From assembly GCF_000743575.1 (NCBI RefSeq), contig NZ_JQGC01000027.1:60599-124598 (forward strand): a DNA stretch of 64,000 nt, written 5' to 3'. A program made the position numbers and the translations under genes. How positions within the stretch are numbered: the first letter of the stretch is position 1; each line of letters begins with the position of its first letter. Shown piece after piece: positions 16,365 through 24,852 of the stretch. The stretch comes from Devosia riboflavina (lineage in GTDB: Bacteria > Pseudomonadota > Alphaproteobacteria > Rhizobiales > Devosiaceae). The notes beneath the pieces were generated by a model. That model searched no databases and was not told the DNA's origin. It was given only the letters and a program-made list of their open reading frames with translations.

Positions 16365-16591
16365 GACTTCAGTCCTCCGAGGACCAATCTTGCTACCCAA
16401 TGTAGTGCAATCGCCGCCGAAAGCCAAATCGCACCGCCAAGTGCAAACGCCCACAATTCGAGCCTCGTTCCAGACGCTCCGTACAAAACAGCGGCAACTG
16501 GCGCCAAAACACCTACGGTGACACAGGCGGTCGATGCGCGATCCAATGCGTTCGCGAGCAGTTTGGTGCGCTCGTTTTCGACAAGGCTCAT
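16361..16591 (-). CDS. Small two-span membrane protein in insert between terminase and portal
   Basis: A 76-residue protein: a charged N-terminus (MSLVENERTKLLANALDRA), two membrane segments (about 22-42, CVTVGVLAPVAAVLYG; and 47-70, LWAFALGGAIWLSAAIALHW) and a short tail. ATG 16591 is preceded by GGGGAGGGCGGGTT. A two-span small protein near a lysis module could be a holin or antiholin, but similar small proteins occur widely outside phages, so this is only a possibility. Confidence 0.7.
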   Translation of the reverse strand: MSLVENERTKLLANALDRASTACVTVGVLAPVAAVLYGASGTRLELWAFALGGAIWLSAAIALHWVARLVLGGLKS

Positions 16592-16662
16592 AACCCGCCC
16601 TCCCCGCATGCATTTGAACAATGAAGGCCAGGGAGAACGCAAGCCTCTGAAACCAACGCAGT

Positions 16663-17904
16663 CTAAACCCACCGCACCCGCGGCCCCACGCCTTTCAGCA
16701 GTAATTCCGTCAACGCCCAGACCAACGCATCCACCCGGTCCGGCGAATGCCCATCCGCCTTGCCGTCCGGCCCAAACGCACAAAGTTCATCCTCGAGCGC
16801 CGCCAGCCCCGGCACATGCCCCACCAGTCCGCGCCCATAAAGCGCCGCCACCGGCTCCGCCCGCAGCCATTTTCCGCGCGTCGCTCGCACCTCGATCACC
16901 GGCACCGAAGCATCCACTTGCCCAATCAGGTTCTTCACCAGGTCCCCGCCCTGATTGACCTCAACGACAATCGCATCCGCCGCATGCGCCTCGAACGCCG
17001 CCACGGCCCTTCGCGCCCAGGTCAGCGGCGCGACACCCTTCAGCGTCGCGTCCTCCAGCACCACCGCGCCTTCCCCGCTCCGCCCCGCCACCACAATCCC
17101 ACAAGCGTCCGACCGCGCCGTCCCTGTCACCGGCGGATCGACCGCCACCACGATCCGCCCATCGACCGGCCCACCCTCGCAAAACATCCCCCGCTGCCAG
17201 AGCGCATCGGGCCGATCCTCAATCAGTTCGCCATCGAGCTCCTGCCGCCCCAGCACCGTGCCGCGATAGCGCGCCACCACGGCATCCAGGAACTGCGGCG
17301 CCAGTTGCGCCTGGTTCTCGACCGTCGTCATGCGCACCGTCACCGTATGCGGATCGGCCAGCAGCCGCTTGATCAGCCGCGTCGGCCGCGGCGTCGTCGT
17401 CACCAATTGCCGTGGCCGTTCTCCCAGCCGCAGCCCGAACTGCAACTGATCAAAAGCGTCTTCCGCATGGGGCCATTTGCCGGCCTCATCACACCAGGCT
17501 GCGGCAAATTGCGGCCCGCGAAACCGCTCCGGGTCCGAAGCGGTCATGATCCAGGCCTCGACCCCATTGGGCCAGACCAACCGATTGCCACCGCGCAGGA
17601 TCGGCCGGTCATCGTCGGGATGCACGGCAATGATGCCGCTTTCGCCCCGCACCATGATGCTCAGCGCCTCGGTCATGGTTTCGCCCACCAAAGCGATTGG
17701 GGTCACCCTGTCCCGCGCCAGTTCGCGCACCCATTCCGCCCCGGCCCGCGTCTTGCCCGAGCCGCGCCCGCCCATCAGCAGCCAGGTGGTCCAATCCCCC
17801 GCCGGCGGCAATTGCTTGGGGAGGGCCCATTTGTGCCAGTCAAAAAAGCGCTTTTCAGCCTCTTCATCCGAGAGCGCAGCGACTTCTTTTTTGGGCGTGA
17901 GCAT
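16663..17904 (-). CDS. GTA large terminase (RcGTA gp2 type)
   Basis: A 413-residue packaging ATPase/nuclease. Walker A is GGRGSGKT near residue 46, Walker B is FAAAWCDEAGKWP near residue 138, and the C-terminal nuclease domain starts at RIVVAVDPPVTG with a further acidic site at SPDRVDALVWALTEL. It threads host DNA into the capsid; in GTAs packaging is largely non-specific. The gene follows the small-subunit-like gene after 45 bases. Confidence 0.93.
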   Translation of the reverse strand: MLTPKKEVAALSDEEAEKRFFDWHKWALPKQLPPAGDWTTWLLMGGRGSGKTRAGAEWVRELARDRVTPIALVGETMTEALSIMVRGESGIIAVHPDDDRPILRGGNRLVWPNGVEAWIMTASDPERFRGPQFAAAWCDEAGKWPHAEDAFDQLQFGLRLGERPRQLVTTTPRPTRLIKRLLADPHTVTVRMTTVENQAQLAPQFLDAVVARYRGTVLGRQELDGELIEDRPDALWQRGMFCEGGPVDGRIVVAVDPPVTGTARSDACGIVVAGRSGEGAVVLEDATLKGVAPLTWARRAVAAFEAHAADAIVVEVNQGGDLVKNLIGQVDASVPVIEVRATRGKWLRAEPVAALYGRGLVGHVPGLAALEDELCAFGPDGKADGHSPDRVDALVWALTELLLKGVGPRVRWV

Positions 17905-17949
17905 AGCGGTCCTCAGCGGTCTTCATGGTGAGATCTCCGAGGTTCGGCC

Positions 17950-18354
17950 TCACCGCGCCTTGAACTGCTCCATGCGCTTGACCAGCTTGGCCCGCAGGTC
18001 GGTCATATCCTTGCGGCTCGCCGGCTCGACATTGGGCTTGGCCGCGCCGAGTTCGATCAGCTTGTCGAGCGTTTTCACCTGTGTGGCCAAAACATTGGCC
18101 TGTTTGTCGATCGGCTCGTTCACCGCCGCCTCCAGTTTTCTGATCTGCTTGTCGAGCACCTTGAGCATGCGCGCCACAAGGTCGGCCTGTTTGGGCACCC
18201 TGGCCCGCGCGCTCAGCCAGCCTTCCATTTCGCGGCGATAGCGCAATTGCGCCACGCTGATCCCATGCCGCCGGCAGATCACTGTCGGCAGAAACTGGCG
18301 GCCCTCATATTCCTCGCGAATGGAGGCCCAGTCCGGCATTGCCGTCTCGCTCAT
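17950..18354 (-). CDS. GTA small terminase-like protein (RcGTA gp1 type), first gene of cluster
   Basis: A 134-residue protein with a helix-turn-helix-like start (IREEYEGRQFLPTVICRRHGISVAQLRYRREMEGW) and a long coiled helical C-terminal half rich in Lys/Leu/Gln. Position ahead of the large terminase and size match gp1, the small terminase subunit of RcGTA. ATG 18354 has GGAGGCAGGC directly upstream. The 97 bases before it (18355-18451) must hold any cluster promoter; I see no convincing -35/-10 pair. A tandem TGGATAAGC/TGGATAAGT sits at the far end. Confidence 0.82.
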   Translation of the reverse strand: MSETAMPDWASIREEYEGRQFLPTVICRRHGISVAQLRYRREMEGWLSARARVPKQADLVARMLKVLDKQIRKLEAAVNEPIDKQANVLATQVKTLDKLIELGAAKPNVEPASRKDMTDLRAKLVKRMEQFKAR

Positions 18355-18451
18355 GCCTGCCTCCTGCACTGTCGAAACCCAATTGTTCGACCATGCCTGA
18401 AGACTAGCAGATCACCGTGACGCGGGGATTAGTTGGATAAGCTGGATAAGT

Positions 18452-19711
18452 TCAGGCGCCGAAAACGCGCCTTGCTTCCATGGCCAGGCCCAGCCCCACC
18501 GAGCCCAGCACGTCGGTACGCACCACTTCCGCCTCGGGAAACAGCGCCTGCAACCGCCCAGCCACCGCCGGCACCAGCGTCGAACCACCCGTCAGGATCA
18601 AGCTGTCCACCCCTTCGGCTTCCACGCCCGCCCGCCGCAACGTTTCGCGAATGGTGGCTTCCAGCCGCCGGATCGACTCGGCGAGGGCGAGGCCCAGCTC
18701 ATCTGCGGTAATCTCCGTCGAAATTTCGCGGTCCCGCACCGGAAACACGAATTGCGTCGCCTCAGCATCGGAAAGCGCGATCTTAGCTTCTTCCACTCGC
18801 CCGATCAGCCGGTGCCCCAGCCGATCCTCGACCAGCATCACCATGGTTTCCACCATGTCCGGCTCAGAGGCTTCCCGCACGGTCGAGCGCAGGTCGCGCA
18901 TGGCCTTGGCGTCATAGAGCCGGTTGATCCGGTGCCAGGTGGAAAGATCGACATAGGGCGCGACGGGCAGGTAGCGCTTCTTGTCGTGCGTTTCCGTCCC
19001 GAGCCCGAGTTCGGGCATCACCTTGGCCATGGCTAGCAGCCGGTCGAAATCGGTACCACCGATATGCACGCCCGCCGTCGACAGGATATCGCCGCTGCGA
19101 TCCGCCAGCCCGCTGCGCTCGGGCGAAACCCGCACCACCGAAAAGTCCGAGGTACCGCCGCCGAGGTCGACGATCAGCGCCAGCTTTTCCCCGCTCACCT
19201 GCCGCTCATAGTCGAGCGCCGCGGCAATCGGCTCGAACTGAAAGGCTATGTCCCTAAAACCCTGCGCCCGCACGGCCGCCTCAAGCTGCCCCTGCGCCTC
19301 GGCATCGGCCACCGGGTCGTCATCGACGAAATGCACCGGCCGGCCCATCACCACCTGGGTCAGTTCCCCACCCAGTTCCGCCTCGGCCCGCCGCTTCAAT
19401 TCACCCACAAAACTGCCGATAATCTCGCCAAAACCCAGCCGCCGCGCCTTTACGCGCGTCGTATCGCCAAAGAGCGCAGTGCCCAACACGCTCTTGAGCG
19501 AGCGCATCAAGCGCCCATCGGCGCCCGAAACATATTCGGCCACCGCGGCGCGCCCAAAATAGAGCGTGTCGTCTTCAAAATTGAAAAAGAGCACGCTGGG
19601 AATGGTCCGGCTCCCACCCTCGAGCGCCAGAAGATCGGGATGCCCGTCGGCGCCGACGCGTCCGAGGGTCGAATTCGAAGTGCCGAAATCGAGGCCACAG
19701 CCAAGCGCCAT
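18452..19711 (-). CDS. Hsp70-family protein (YegD-like, actin fold)
   Basis: A 419-residue ATPase-domain-only Hsp70 relative. It has phosphate 1 motif GLDFGTSNSTLG at the N-terminus, VDLGGGTSDFSVV (phosphate 2), LTGGSTLVPAVAGRL (adenosine motif) and GSVGLGLAME at the end. The substrate-binding domain of DnaK is absent, as in YegD. ATG 19711 is chosen because the fold begins at once; the longer frame upstream runs through repeats. It ends 97 bases before the GTA cluster on the same strand. Its client is unknown. Confidence 0.88.
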   Translation of the reverse strand: MALGCGLDFGTSNSTLGRVGADGHPDLLALEGGSRTIPSVLFFNFEDDTLYFGRAAVAEYVSGADGRLMRSLKSVLGTALFGDTTRVKARRLGFGEIIGSFVGELKRRAEAELGGELTQVVMGRPVHFVDDDPVADAEAQGQLEAAVRAQGFRDIAFQFEPIAAALDYERQVSGEKLALIVDLGGGTSDFSVVRVSPERSGLADRSGDILSTAGVHIGGTDFDRLLAMAKVMPELGLGTETHDKKRYLPVAPYVDLSTWHRINRLYDAKAMRDLRSTVREASEPDMVETMVMLVEDRLGHRLIGRVEEAKIALSDAEATQFVFPVRDREISTEITADELGLALAESIRRLEATIRETLRRAGVEAEGVDSLILTGGSTLVPAVAGRLQALFPEAEVVRTDVLGSVGLGLAMEARRVFGA

Positions 19712-19812
19712 TTTGAGCCGTCCATCTCTAGGGAAAGGCGCGGCAGCCGCGCGGGGGACGGCCCCTATAAGGGGTTGGGGATGGATTGGCAACTTCGAAC
19801 CGTCCCACAGGG

Positions 19813-19883
19813 CAAATCGCTCCAGTGGAGCGATTTGAGGCGAGAAGGCCACGACAGCTACGCTCGAATGGCGAATGCCAGGA
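19813..19883. repeat. Intergenic repeat with AATCGCTCCAGTGGAGCGATT hairpin, copy 1
   Basis: The core AAATCGCTCCAGTGGAGCGATTT is a perfect palindrome, followed by GAGAAGGCCACGA-CAGCTACGCTCGAATGGCGAATGCCAGGA. The same hairpin and tail recur at 62499-62564. Confidence 0.85.
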
Positions 19884-19946
19884 AAACTGGACCTACTGTC
19901 CGGCGCGCACCCACTGGTGACTGAGCGCCGCCGCCCCACCCCGTCC

Positions 19947-20024
19947 GTCGTCATTGCCGGGCTCGTCCCGGCAATCCATCTCGCCTCCGCTGGGACTACC
20001 GGGATAAACCCGGTAGCGACGACT
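19947..20024. repeat. Intergenic repeat, TCATTGCCGGGCTCGTCCCGGCAAT family, copy 1
   Basis: Two consecutive hairpins, ATTGCCGGGCTCGTCCCGGCAAT and CTACCGGGATAAACCCGGTAG, flanked by CGTCGTCA and GACGAC-type ends. When translated it gives the AGLVPAIH-like phrase that often causes false genes in these genomes. A copy lies at 58103-58182. Confidence 0.85.
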
Positions 20025-20070
20025 AAAGACAAATCTCGGTTGAGATCGAGCGGGGGAAGCTCGCGGCCTC

Positions 20071-20700
20071 TTAAGCCGCCACTTCCCGCTTCTCGCTCAC
20101 GCGCATATCTGCAATTTCCAGCCGTCCCAGCCCGCGGCGCTGCGCCTTGCGCAGGGCGATCTTGGCGGTGTCGAGCACGTCCTTGTCGAAAGGCGGCTCG
20201 GGATTGACCACGGCCAGCCCCGCACCCAGCGTCACGGCTCCAGCGTGGCTTTCCTTGTTGACCAGACCCTCGCGGCGCACCGCCTGGTTGATCTTGTTGG
20301 CGAGGTCACGCCCCATCAGCATGGGCATGTCGGGCAGGACCAGAAGAAAGCCGCTCTGCCCCAGGCGCAGACAGCAGTCTTCCTCGCGCTTCAGCAGCGA
20401 GACAACAATCCGTTCCAGCGTTTCAAGGCAGTCTTCCGCGGCGTCACGCCCATAGGCGGCGAGATATTCGCCAAAGCAGTCGATTTCGAGAGCCACGACA
20501 CAGAGCGAAACATTGCGCTCGGCCGCCAGCATCCAGGCCCTTTGCAGCTCTTCCTCGATCGGCCGCGCCGCCGAATGCCGTTTGGAACTGCTCTCCGGCG
20601 ACATCGGTCGCCGCGCATCCCGCCTCTCCGCGTGACGTCCGAGCAGGGATCTAACCATCTGCCACAGCCCGTCTTTCTGGAAAGCTTCGGTCATGCTCAT
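20071..20700 (-). CDS. Degenerate GGDEF-domain protein
   Basis: A 209-residue cytoplasmic protein. Residues about 50-200 follow the diguanylate cyclase fold (SLCVVALEIDCFGEYLAAYGRDAAEDCLETLERIVVSLL), but the active-site loop reads RLGQSGFLLVL where RxGGDEF is expected, so it cannot be a normal cyclase. It may bind GTP or a nucleotide as a regulator. ATG 20700 (MSMTEAF) has GGGGGCGGGC upstream; a GTG at 20745 would add 15 residues. The upstream 170 bases are notably AT-rich, with TCATTAATGA and a TATAGT that may be a promoter. Confidence 0.75.
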   Translation of the reverse strand: MSMTEAFQKDGLWQMVRSLLGRHAERRDARRPMSPESSSKRHSAARPIEEELQRAWMLAAERNVSLCVVALEIDCFGEYLAAYGRDAAEDCLETLERIVVSLLKREEDCCLRLGQSGFLLVLPDMPMLMGRDLANKINQAVRREGLVNKESHAGAVTLGAGLAVVNPEPPFDKDVLDTAKIALRKAQRRGLGRLEIADMRVSEKREVAA

Positions 20701-20874
20701 TATGCCCGCCCCCGGCGCAGTCTTCTTGCTGCCCGATCTGGTCACACTATAGTTAATGAGAAGTTACTATCATTAATGATTTGGCAAGATGTCGTTTTGC
20801 TTAAATGTAAAGCAATTGTCACACGGCATGTCTTGTGTGGCATTTTCGACTCAATAGAGAGCCTCGGATTGGCC

Positions 20875-21330
20875 CTAAAGATGCTCCGGCGGCTCGTATT
20901 CAGGCCAGTCCACGGCATGCTCTTCCCACTCTTCGGGGTCGACCTCGGTCTCGAGAAACGTGCGCCCGGAAACAGACACACCGACATCGATCACCGTCTG
21001 CGGATCGCCCGAAACCAGCGGATGCCACCAGGCCAGCCCCTTGCCCTCGGCCAACCGCCTATAAGCACAGGTCGTCGGGATCCACTTGATCTCGACCACA
21101 TTCTGCGGCGTCAGCTTGATGCAGTCGGGCACGATCTTCTGCCGGTTGGGATAGTCGGTGCAGCCGCAGGTGTCCCCGTCGAGCAATTGGCAACGCACGT
21201 CCGAGGTGATCAGCGTCCCCGTATCCTCGTCCTCGAGCTTGATCAGGCAGCACCGGCCACAGCCGTCGCAGAGCGCTTCCCACTCCGCTTGGGTCATTTG
21301 ATCGAGCGTTTTTTCTTCCCAGAAGGACAT
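20875..21330 (-). CDS. YcgN-family cysteine cluster protein (UPF0260)
   Basis: A 151-residue protein with a conserved cysteine-rich motif [15 protein letters not shown] near residue 20, then [23 protein letters not shown] and TTCAYR; the layout matches the YkgJ/YcgN zinc- or iron-cluster family. Start ATG 21330 ([20 protein letters not shown]) is the conserved family start. It is divergent from the penicillin-binding protein gene. Cellular role unknown. Confidence 0.9.
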   Translation of the reverse strand: MSFWEEKTLDQMTQAEWEALCDGCGRCCLIKLEDEDTGTLITSDVRCQLLDGDTCGCTDYPNRQKIVPDCIKLTPQNVVEIKWIPTTCAYRRLAEGKGLAWWHPLVSGDPQTVIDVGVSVSGRTFLETEVDPEEWEEHAVDWPEYEPPEHL

Positions 21331-21464
21331 TGGCAAGGGGTCTCGTTTATCCTGTTTCCGGTTTGCGCTTGTCTTGGCCCCGGCGCAATCATATTCCAGC
21401 GATGCAATTGCATTGGCCCGGGGCTCAAGACACATTCGCGAGACTGGGGCCCAGGGGTTTTAGC

Positions 21465-23630
21465 GTGCAGGATCCGTTCTATAGCAAGCAAAAGCGGCAA
21501 AAGCGCGCCGGCGGCATGCTGGCGGCAGACGCCTGGCTTGACTCCTCGCTCTATGAATTCTGGCAGACGCTCGGCCGCTGGTACACGCGCTACCAGGATT
21601 TCATGAGCCGGTTCCACGTCACCGGCATCAAGCGCTTCTTCGTCGAAATCCTGTCCGACGCCTTCACCTTCGGCGCCATCGGCGCTGTCATCGTCACCGC
21701 CTTTGCCCTGCCCGCCTTCAACATCATCGATCGCGGCGCCTTCAACAAGGCCGAGGACTATTCCGTCGTCTTCCTCGATCGCTTCGGCAATGAAATCGGC
21801 CGCCGCGGCATTCGCTCGGACGATAGCGTGGCGCTCGACCAGATGCCGGACTTCCTCATCAAGGCAACGCTCGCCACCGAAGACCGGCGTTTTTACGACC
21901 ATTTCGGCATCGACATCGTCGGCACGCTGCGCGCCCTTGCCTCCAATGCCCAGGGCGACAATTCCACCCAGGGTGGCTCCTCGCTCACCCAGCAATTGGC
22001 GAAAAACCTATTCCTCTCCTCGGAACGCACGTTTGAGCGCAAGATCATCGAGGCCTTCCTCGCCGTCTGGCTCGAATGGCATTATTCCAAGGACGAAATC
22101 CTCAAACTCTACTTTGACCGCGCCTATATGGGCGGCGGCAATTTTGGCGTCACCGCCGCCGCCGAATTCTACTTCGGCAAACGCGTGCAGGACATCAACC
22201 TCGCCGAAGCCGCCATGCTCGCCGGCATGTTCAAGGCGCCGACCCGCTACGCACCGCATGTCGACCTCGCCGCGGCCCGCGGTCGCGCCAATCTCGTCCT
22301 CACCAATCTCGTCGCCGCCGGTTTCCTCACCGAAGGCCAGGTGACCGCCGCCCGCCGCCATCCCGCCGCCCCCATCGATCGTACCGCCGACGTCAATTCC
22401 CCGAATTATTTCCTCGATTGGGCTTTTGAGGAAGCCAAACTCAAGATCGAGGAAACCAATGCGCCGGGGAACAATTTCCTCGTCCGCACCACCATCGATA
22501 CGACGCTGCAAAAATACGCCGAGGAAGCCGTCACCTCGGTCGTCCGCGAACAGGGCGAGCAATACAAGGTCAGCCAGGCCGCCATGGTCGTCACCGATAC
22601 CCAGGGCGCCATCCGCGCCATGGTCGGCGGCATGGACTATGGCAAGAGCCAGTTCAATCGCGCCATCGTCTCGACCCGCCAGCCCGGCTCGGCCTACAAG
22701 ATCTTCGTCTATTCCGAAGCCTTCGAGCAATTGGGCCTAAAACCCTCCGACCCGATCACCGATCGCCCCGTCTGCATCGGCGACTGGTGCCCGCAAAACT
22801 ATGGCCGCAGCTACAAAGGCTCGGTGAGCCTGCAAAGCGCCTTCGCCCAGTCGCTCAATACGGTCCCCGTCACCCTCTCGATCAAGACCGGCCGCGAACC
22901 CATTGCTGCCCTCAGCCACCGCATGGGCCTGCGCGCCGATTACCCCGTCACCCGCTCGCTGGCCCTCGGCGTCGCCTCGGTTTCGGTCATCGACATGACC
23001 TCGTCCTATGCCGTCTTTGCCAATGATGGCTACAAGACTCCGGCCTTCGGCATTACCCGCATGACAACGCTTTCCGGCGATCTCGTCTGGGAAGCCGATC
23101 CCGACGCCGCGCGCGAACGCGTGCTGTCCGAGCAGACCGTCGCCTATATGAACCAGATGATGTATGCCGTGACTCAGAACGGCACCGGCACCCGCGCCCG
23201 CATCGAAGGCGTGCCGACGCTGGGCAAGAGCGGCACGACCTCTTCCTATCGCGACGCCTGGTTCTGCGGCTTTACCGGCAATTATGTCGCCGCCGTCTGG
23301 TTCGGCAATGACGACTACAGGCCCACCAACAATCTGACGGGCGGCAGCCTGCCGGCCATCGCCTGGCAGAAATTCATGGCCTATGCCCATACCAATATCG
23401 AGATCAAGCCGGTCTTCGGCGTCGATTTCGTGCCCCAGCAGACCGTCGTTGCCGATGCCAGTGCCGAAGCGCCGGCCGAGGACGTGGTCGAGCGCCCGCC
23501 CAGCCTGACCCCGGCCGCGGCGCGAAAGCTGCTCGATCTCGCCGGTCGCCTCGATACGGCCATTCGCGATCTTGAACCGATATCGGATCAGGCCCGCGCC
23601 GCCCTCAGCGGCAGTTCGGCGGGCCTCTAG
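21465..23630 (+). CDS. Class A penicillin-binding protein (PBP1a-type transglycosylase/transpeptidase)
   Basis: A 721-residue bifunctional peptidoglycan synthase. A cytoplasmic N-terminus and one membrane span (FGAIGAVIVTAFALPAFNII) lead into the GT51 domain (catalytic Glu in ATEDRRFYDHFG, then GGSSLTQQLAKNLFLSSERTF and KDEILKLYFDRAYMGGG). The transpeptidase domain has the Ser-x-x-Lys motif in RQPGSAYK, SLN in FAQSLNTVP and KSGTTS. The GTG at 21465 preceded by AGGGG is chosen; in-frame ATGs further upstream (21402, 21330) overlap the divergent gene's 5' region. It acts in the periplasm on lipid II. Confidence 0.92.
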   Translation: MQDPFYSKQKRQKRAGGMLAADAWLDSSLYEFWQTLGRWYTRYQDFMSRFHVTGIKRFFVEILSDAFTFGAIGAVIVTAFALPAFNIIDRGAFNKAEDYSVVFLDRFGNEIGRRGIRSDDSVALDQMPDFLIKATLATEDRRFYDHFGIDIVGTLRALASNAQGDNSTQGGSSLTQQLAKNLFLSSERTFERKIIEAFLAVWLEWHYSKDEILKLYFDRAYMGGGNFGVTAAAEFYFGKRVQDINLAEAAMLAGMFKAPTRYAPHVDLAAARGRANLVLTNLVAAGFLTEGQVTAARRHPAAPIDRTADVNSPNYFLDWAFEEAKLKIEETNAPGNNFLVRTTIDTTLQKYAEEAVTSVVREQGEQYKVSQAAMVVTDTQGAIRAMVGGMDYGKSQFNRAIVSTRQPGSAYKIFVYSEAFEQLGLKPSDPITDRPVCIGDWCPQNYGRSYKGSVSLQSAFAQSLNTVPVTLSIKTGREPIAALSHRMGLRADYPVTRSLALGVASVSVIDMTSSYAVFANDGYKTPAFGITRMTTLSGDLVWEADPDAARERVLSEQTVAYMNQMMYAVTQNGTGTRARIEGVPTLGKSGTTSSYRDAWFCGFTGNYVAAVWFGNDDYRPTNNLTGGSLPAIAWQKFMAYAHTNIEIKPVFGVDFVPQQTVVADASAEAPAEDVVERPPSLTPAAARKLLDLAGRLDTAIRDLEPISDQARAALSGSSAGL

Positions 23631-23755
23631 GCGCCTACTTTGCTAAAAATGTAGGAATTAAACCTCTGAGGCGTCCACATTTTCGCCTCATGCGCTGGCC
23701 ATTGCCTTGATGTCCTCACGGCCTCGTGAGGATTCGTTCAATCAAAGGACAAGTC

Positions 23756-24007
23756 ATGAAGACGTCGATTCTCGCACTTGGTTTCATCCTCGCCACCTCG
23801 AGCGCAGCCTTCGCCTGCACGGCCGAAGAATTGCAGGCCAAGGCAATGGAAGTGTCCACCAAGGTGCAGACCGTGATTGCCGCCCACCCGGAAAAGGCCT
23901 CCGAAATCACCGAGAAATTCACCGCGCTGCAGACCAATCCGCCCGCCGATGTGGAATCGGCCTGCAAGGTCTATGACGACCTCCTGGTCGAGATCGAAGC
24001 GCTCTAA
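23756..24007 (+). CDS. Small secreted protein with a Cys pair
   Basis: An 83-residue protein with a clear signal peptide (MKTSILALGFILATSSAAFA) and a helical mature part with one Cys at each end (ACTAEELQ and ESACKVYDD), probably disulfide-linked. ATG 23756 follows AAAGGAC. No recognised domain; function unknown. Confidence 0.8.
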   Translation: MKTSILALGFILATSSAAFACTAEELQAKAMEVSTKVQTVIAAHPEKASEITEKFTALQTNPPADVESACKVYDDLLVEIEAL

Positions 24008-24157
24008 GCTTTTGCGGAAGGCGGGCGCGCGGCGCGCCTGCCTTCCCACCGCCAAATTTACCCCCTCCCCCTCTCAGACGCTTCCTCCTCCATCGTTCCG
24101 TTGCTATAGCCTAAACTGTTCGCAGCGCTGCCGGTCCAGCACCCTATGCCCAACCCA

Positions 24158-24260
24158 AAGCATGTCTCCCGAAAGTGGACGCCGGTTTCGGGAAAGAGGC
24201 ATGCGTCAAACAAGGACTAAGGCTACTGAAGCGAATCCGAAGGATTGCGAAGTGCTTTAG
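24158..24260. repeat. Intergenic repeat, AAAGCATGTCTCCCGAAAGTGG type
   Basis: An element of about 100 bases that begins AAAGCATGTCTCCCGAAAGTGG and continues CGCCGGTTTCGGGAAAGAGGCATGCG before a GAAGCGAATCCGAAGGATTGCG segment. CCCGAAA/TTTCGGG and GCATG/CATGC make nested inverted repeats. This pattern is a common rhizobial interspersed repeat. It ends 17 bases before the DUF1214 gene. Confidence 0.75.
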
Positions 24261-24276
24261 AGGTTGCTGAACCAAT

Positions 24277-24852
24277 ATGCGGTTTGTCCTTCTGCTCCTC
24301 GTGTCCATCGCCATTGCCCTCGCGACGGGTTTCGGCCTCAGCTATTACGCGCTGACCGATGGCCGCCTCTTCGGCGCTGCGCAGCTTGGTCCCTGGATTT
24401 CCTGGCCCGATCTCGGTTCCGCCTCGCCCAATCCCTATTCACGTGGCCATCTCACCCGCGAAGCCGAATTGCAGCTCGGCCGCGCCGAAGGCCTCAAATT
24501 CGTCGCCACCACCGACAGCGCCGGGGAAGCCCTCGATCTTTCCTGCGCCTATACGCTCGAAGGTCATGTTCCTGTCTCCAGTTTCTGGACCCTCGTCGCG
24601 GTGAACAGCGAAGGCGTCAACCTTGCCGCCCCCGGCACCGATCTTGCCCTGCGCTCGAGCGAACTCGCCCGCACCAATACGGGCAGCATGGTCATCCATG
24701 TCGGCAAAGCCCTGGCACCGGGCAATTGGCTCGAACTCAGCGGCAGCGGTCCCTTCGCCCTCGAATTGACGCTTTACGACACCACCGCCTTTTCCGGCTT
24801 CAGCTCGGACAATGACACCATGCCCACCATCACCCGGGGGAGCTGCGTATGA
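24277..24852 (+). CDS. DUF1214 membrane-anchored protein
   Basis: A 191-residue protein with one N-terminal membrane segment (FVLLLLVSIAIALATGFGLSYY) and a periplasmic DUF1214-type domain (YSRGHLTREAELQLGRAEGLKF, ending TITRGSCV with a terminal Cys). Hyphomicrobiales carry this gene paired with a DUF1254 gene, as here. Overlap ATGA at 24849-24852 shows coupling. Biochemical role unknown; the pair corresponds to the two halves of fused DUF1254-DUF1214 proteins elsewhere. Confidence 0.82.
   Translation: MRFVLLLLVSIAIALATGFGLSYYALTDGRLFGAAQLGPWISWPDLGSASPNPYSRGHLTREAELQLGRAEGLKFVATTDSAGEALDLSCAYTLEGHVPVSSFWTLVAVNSEGVNLAAPGTDLALRSSELARTNTGSMVIHVGKALAPGNWLELSGSGPFALELTLYDTTAFSGFSSDNDTMPTITRGSCV

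Larger units (their letters stand above)
19712..20070. other. 359-base gene-free stretch with two repeats
   Basis: Between the Hsp70-like and GGDEF genes, both on the minus strand. It contains the two repeat elements listed separately (19813-19883 and 19947-20024). A C-poor segment near 20030-20070 leads to the GGDEF stop. No convincing small gene or terminator was seen. Confidence 0.7.

Noticed and set aside
2335..18354. Prophage interpretation of the structural cluster
   Set aside because: No integrase, repressor, replication or att-like repeats were seen, and gene order and protein sizes are those of RcGTA.
19712..20032. N-terminal extension of the Hsp70-like protein
   Set aside because: The extension is the translation of an intergenic repeat; the ATPase fold begins right at ATG 19711.
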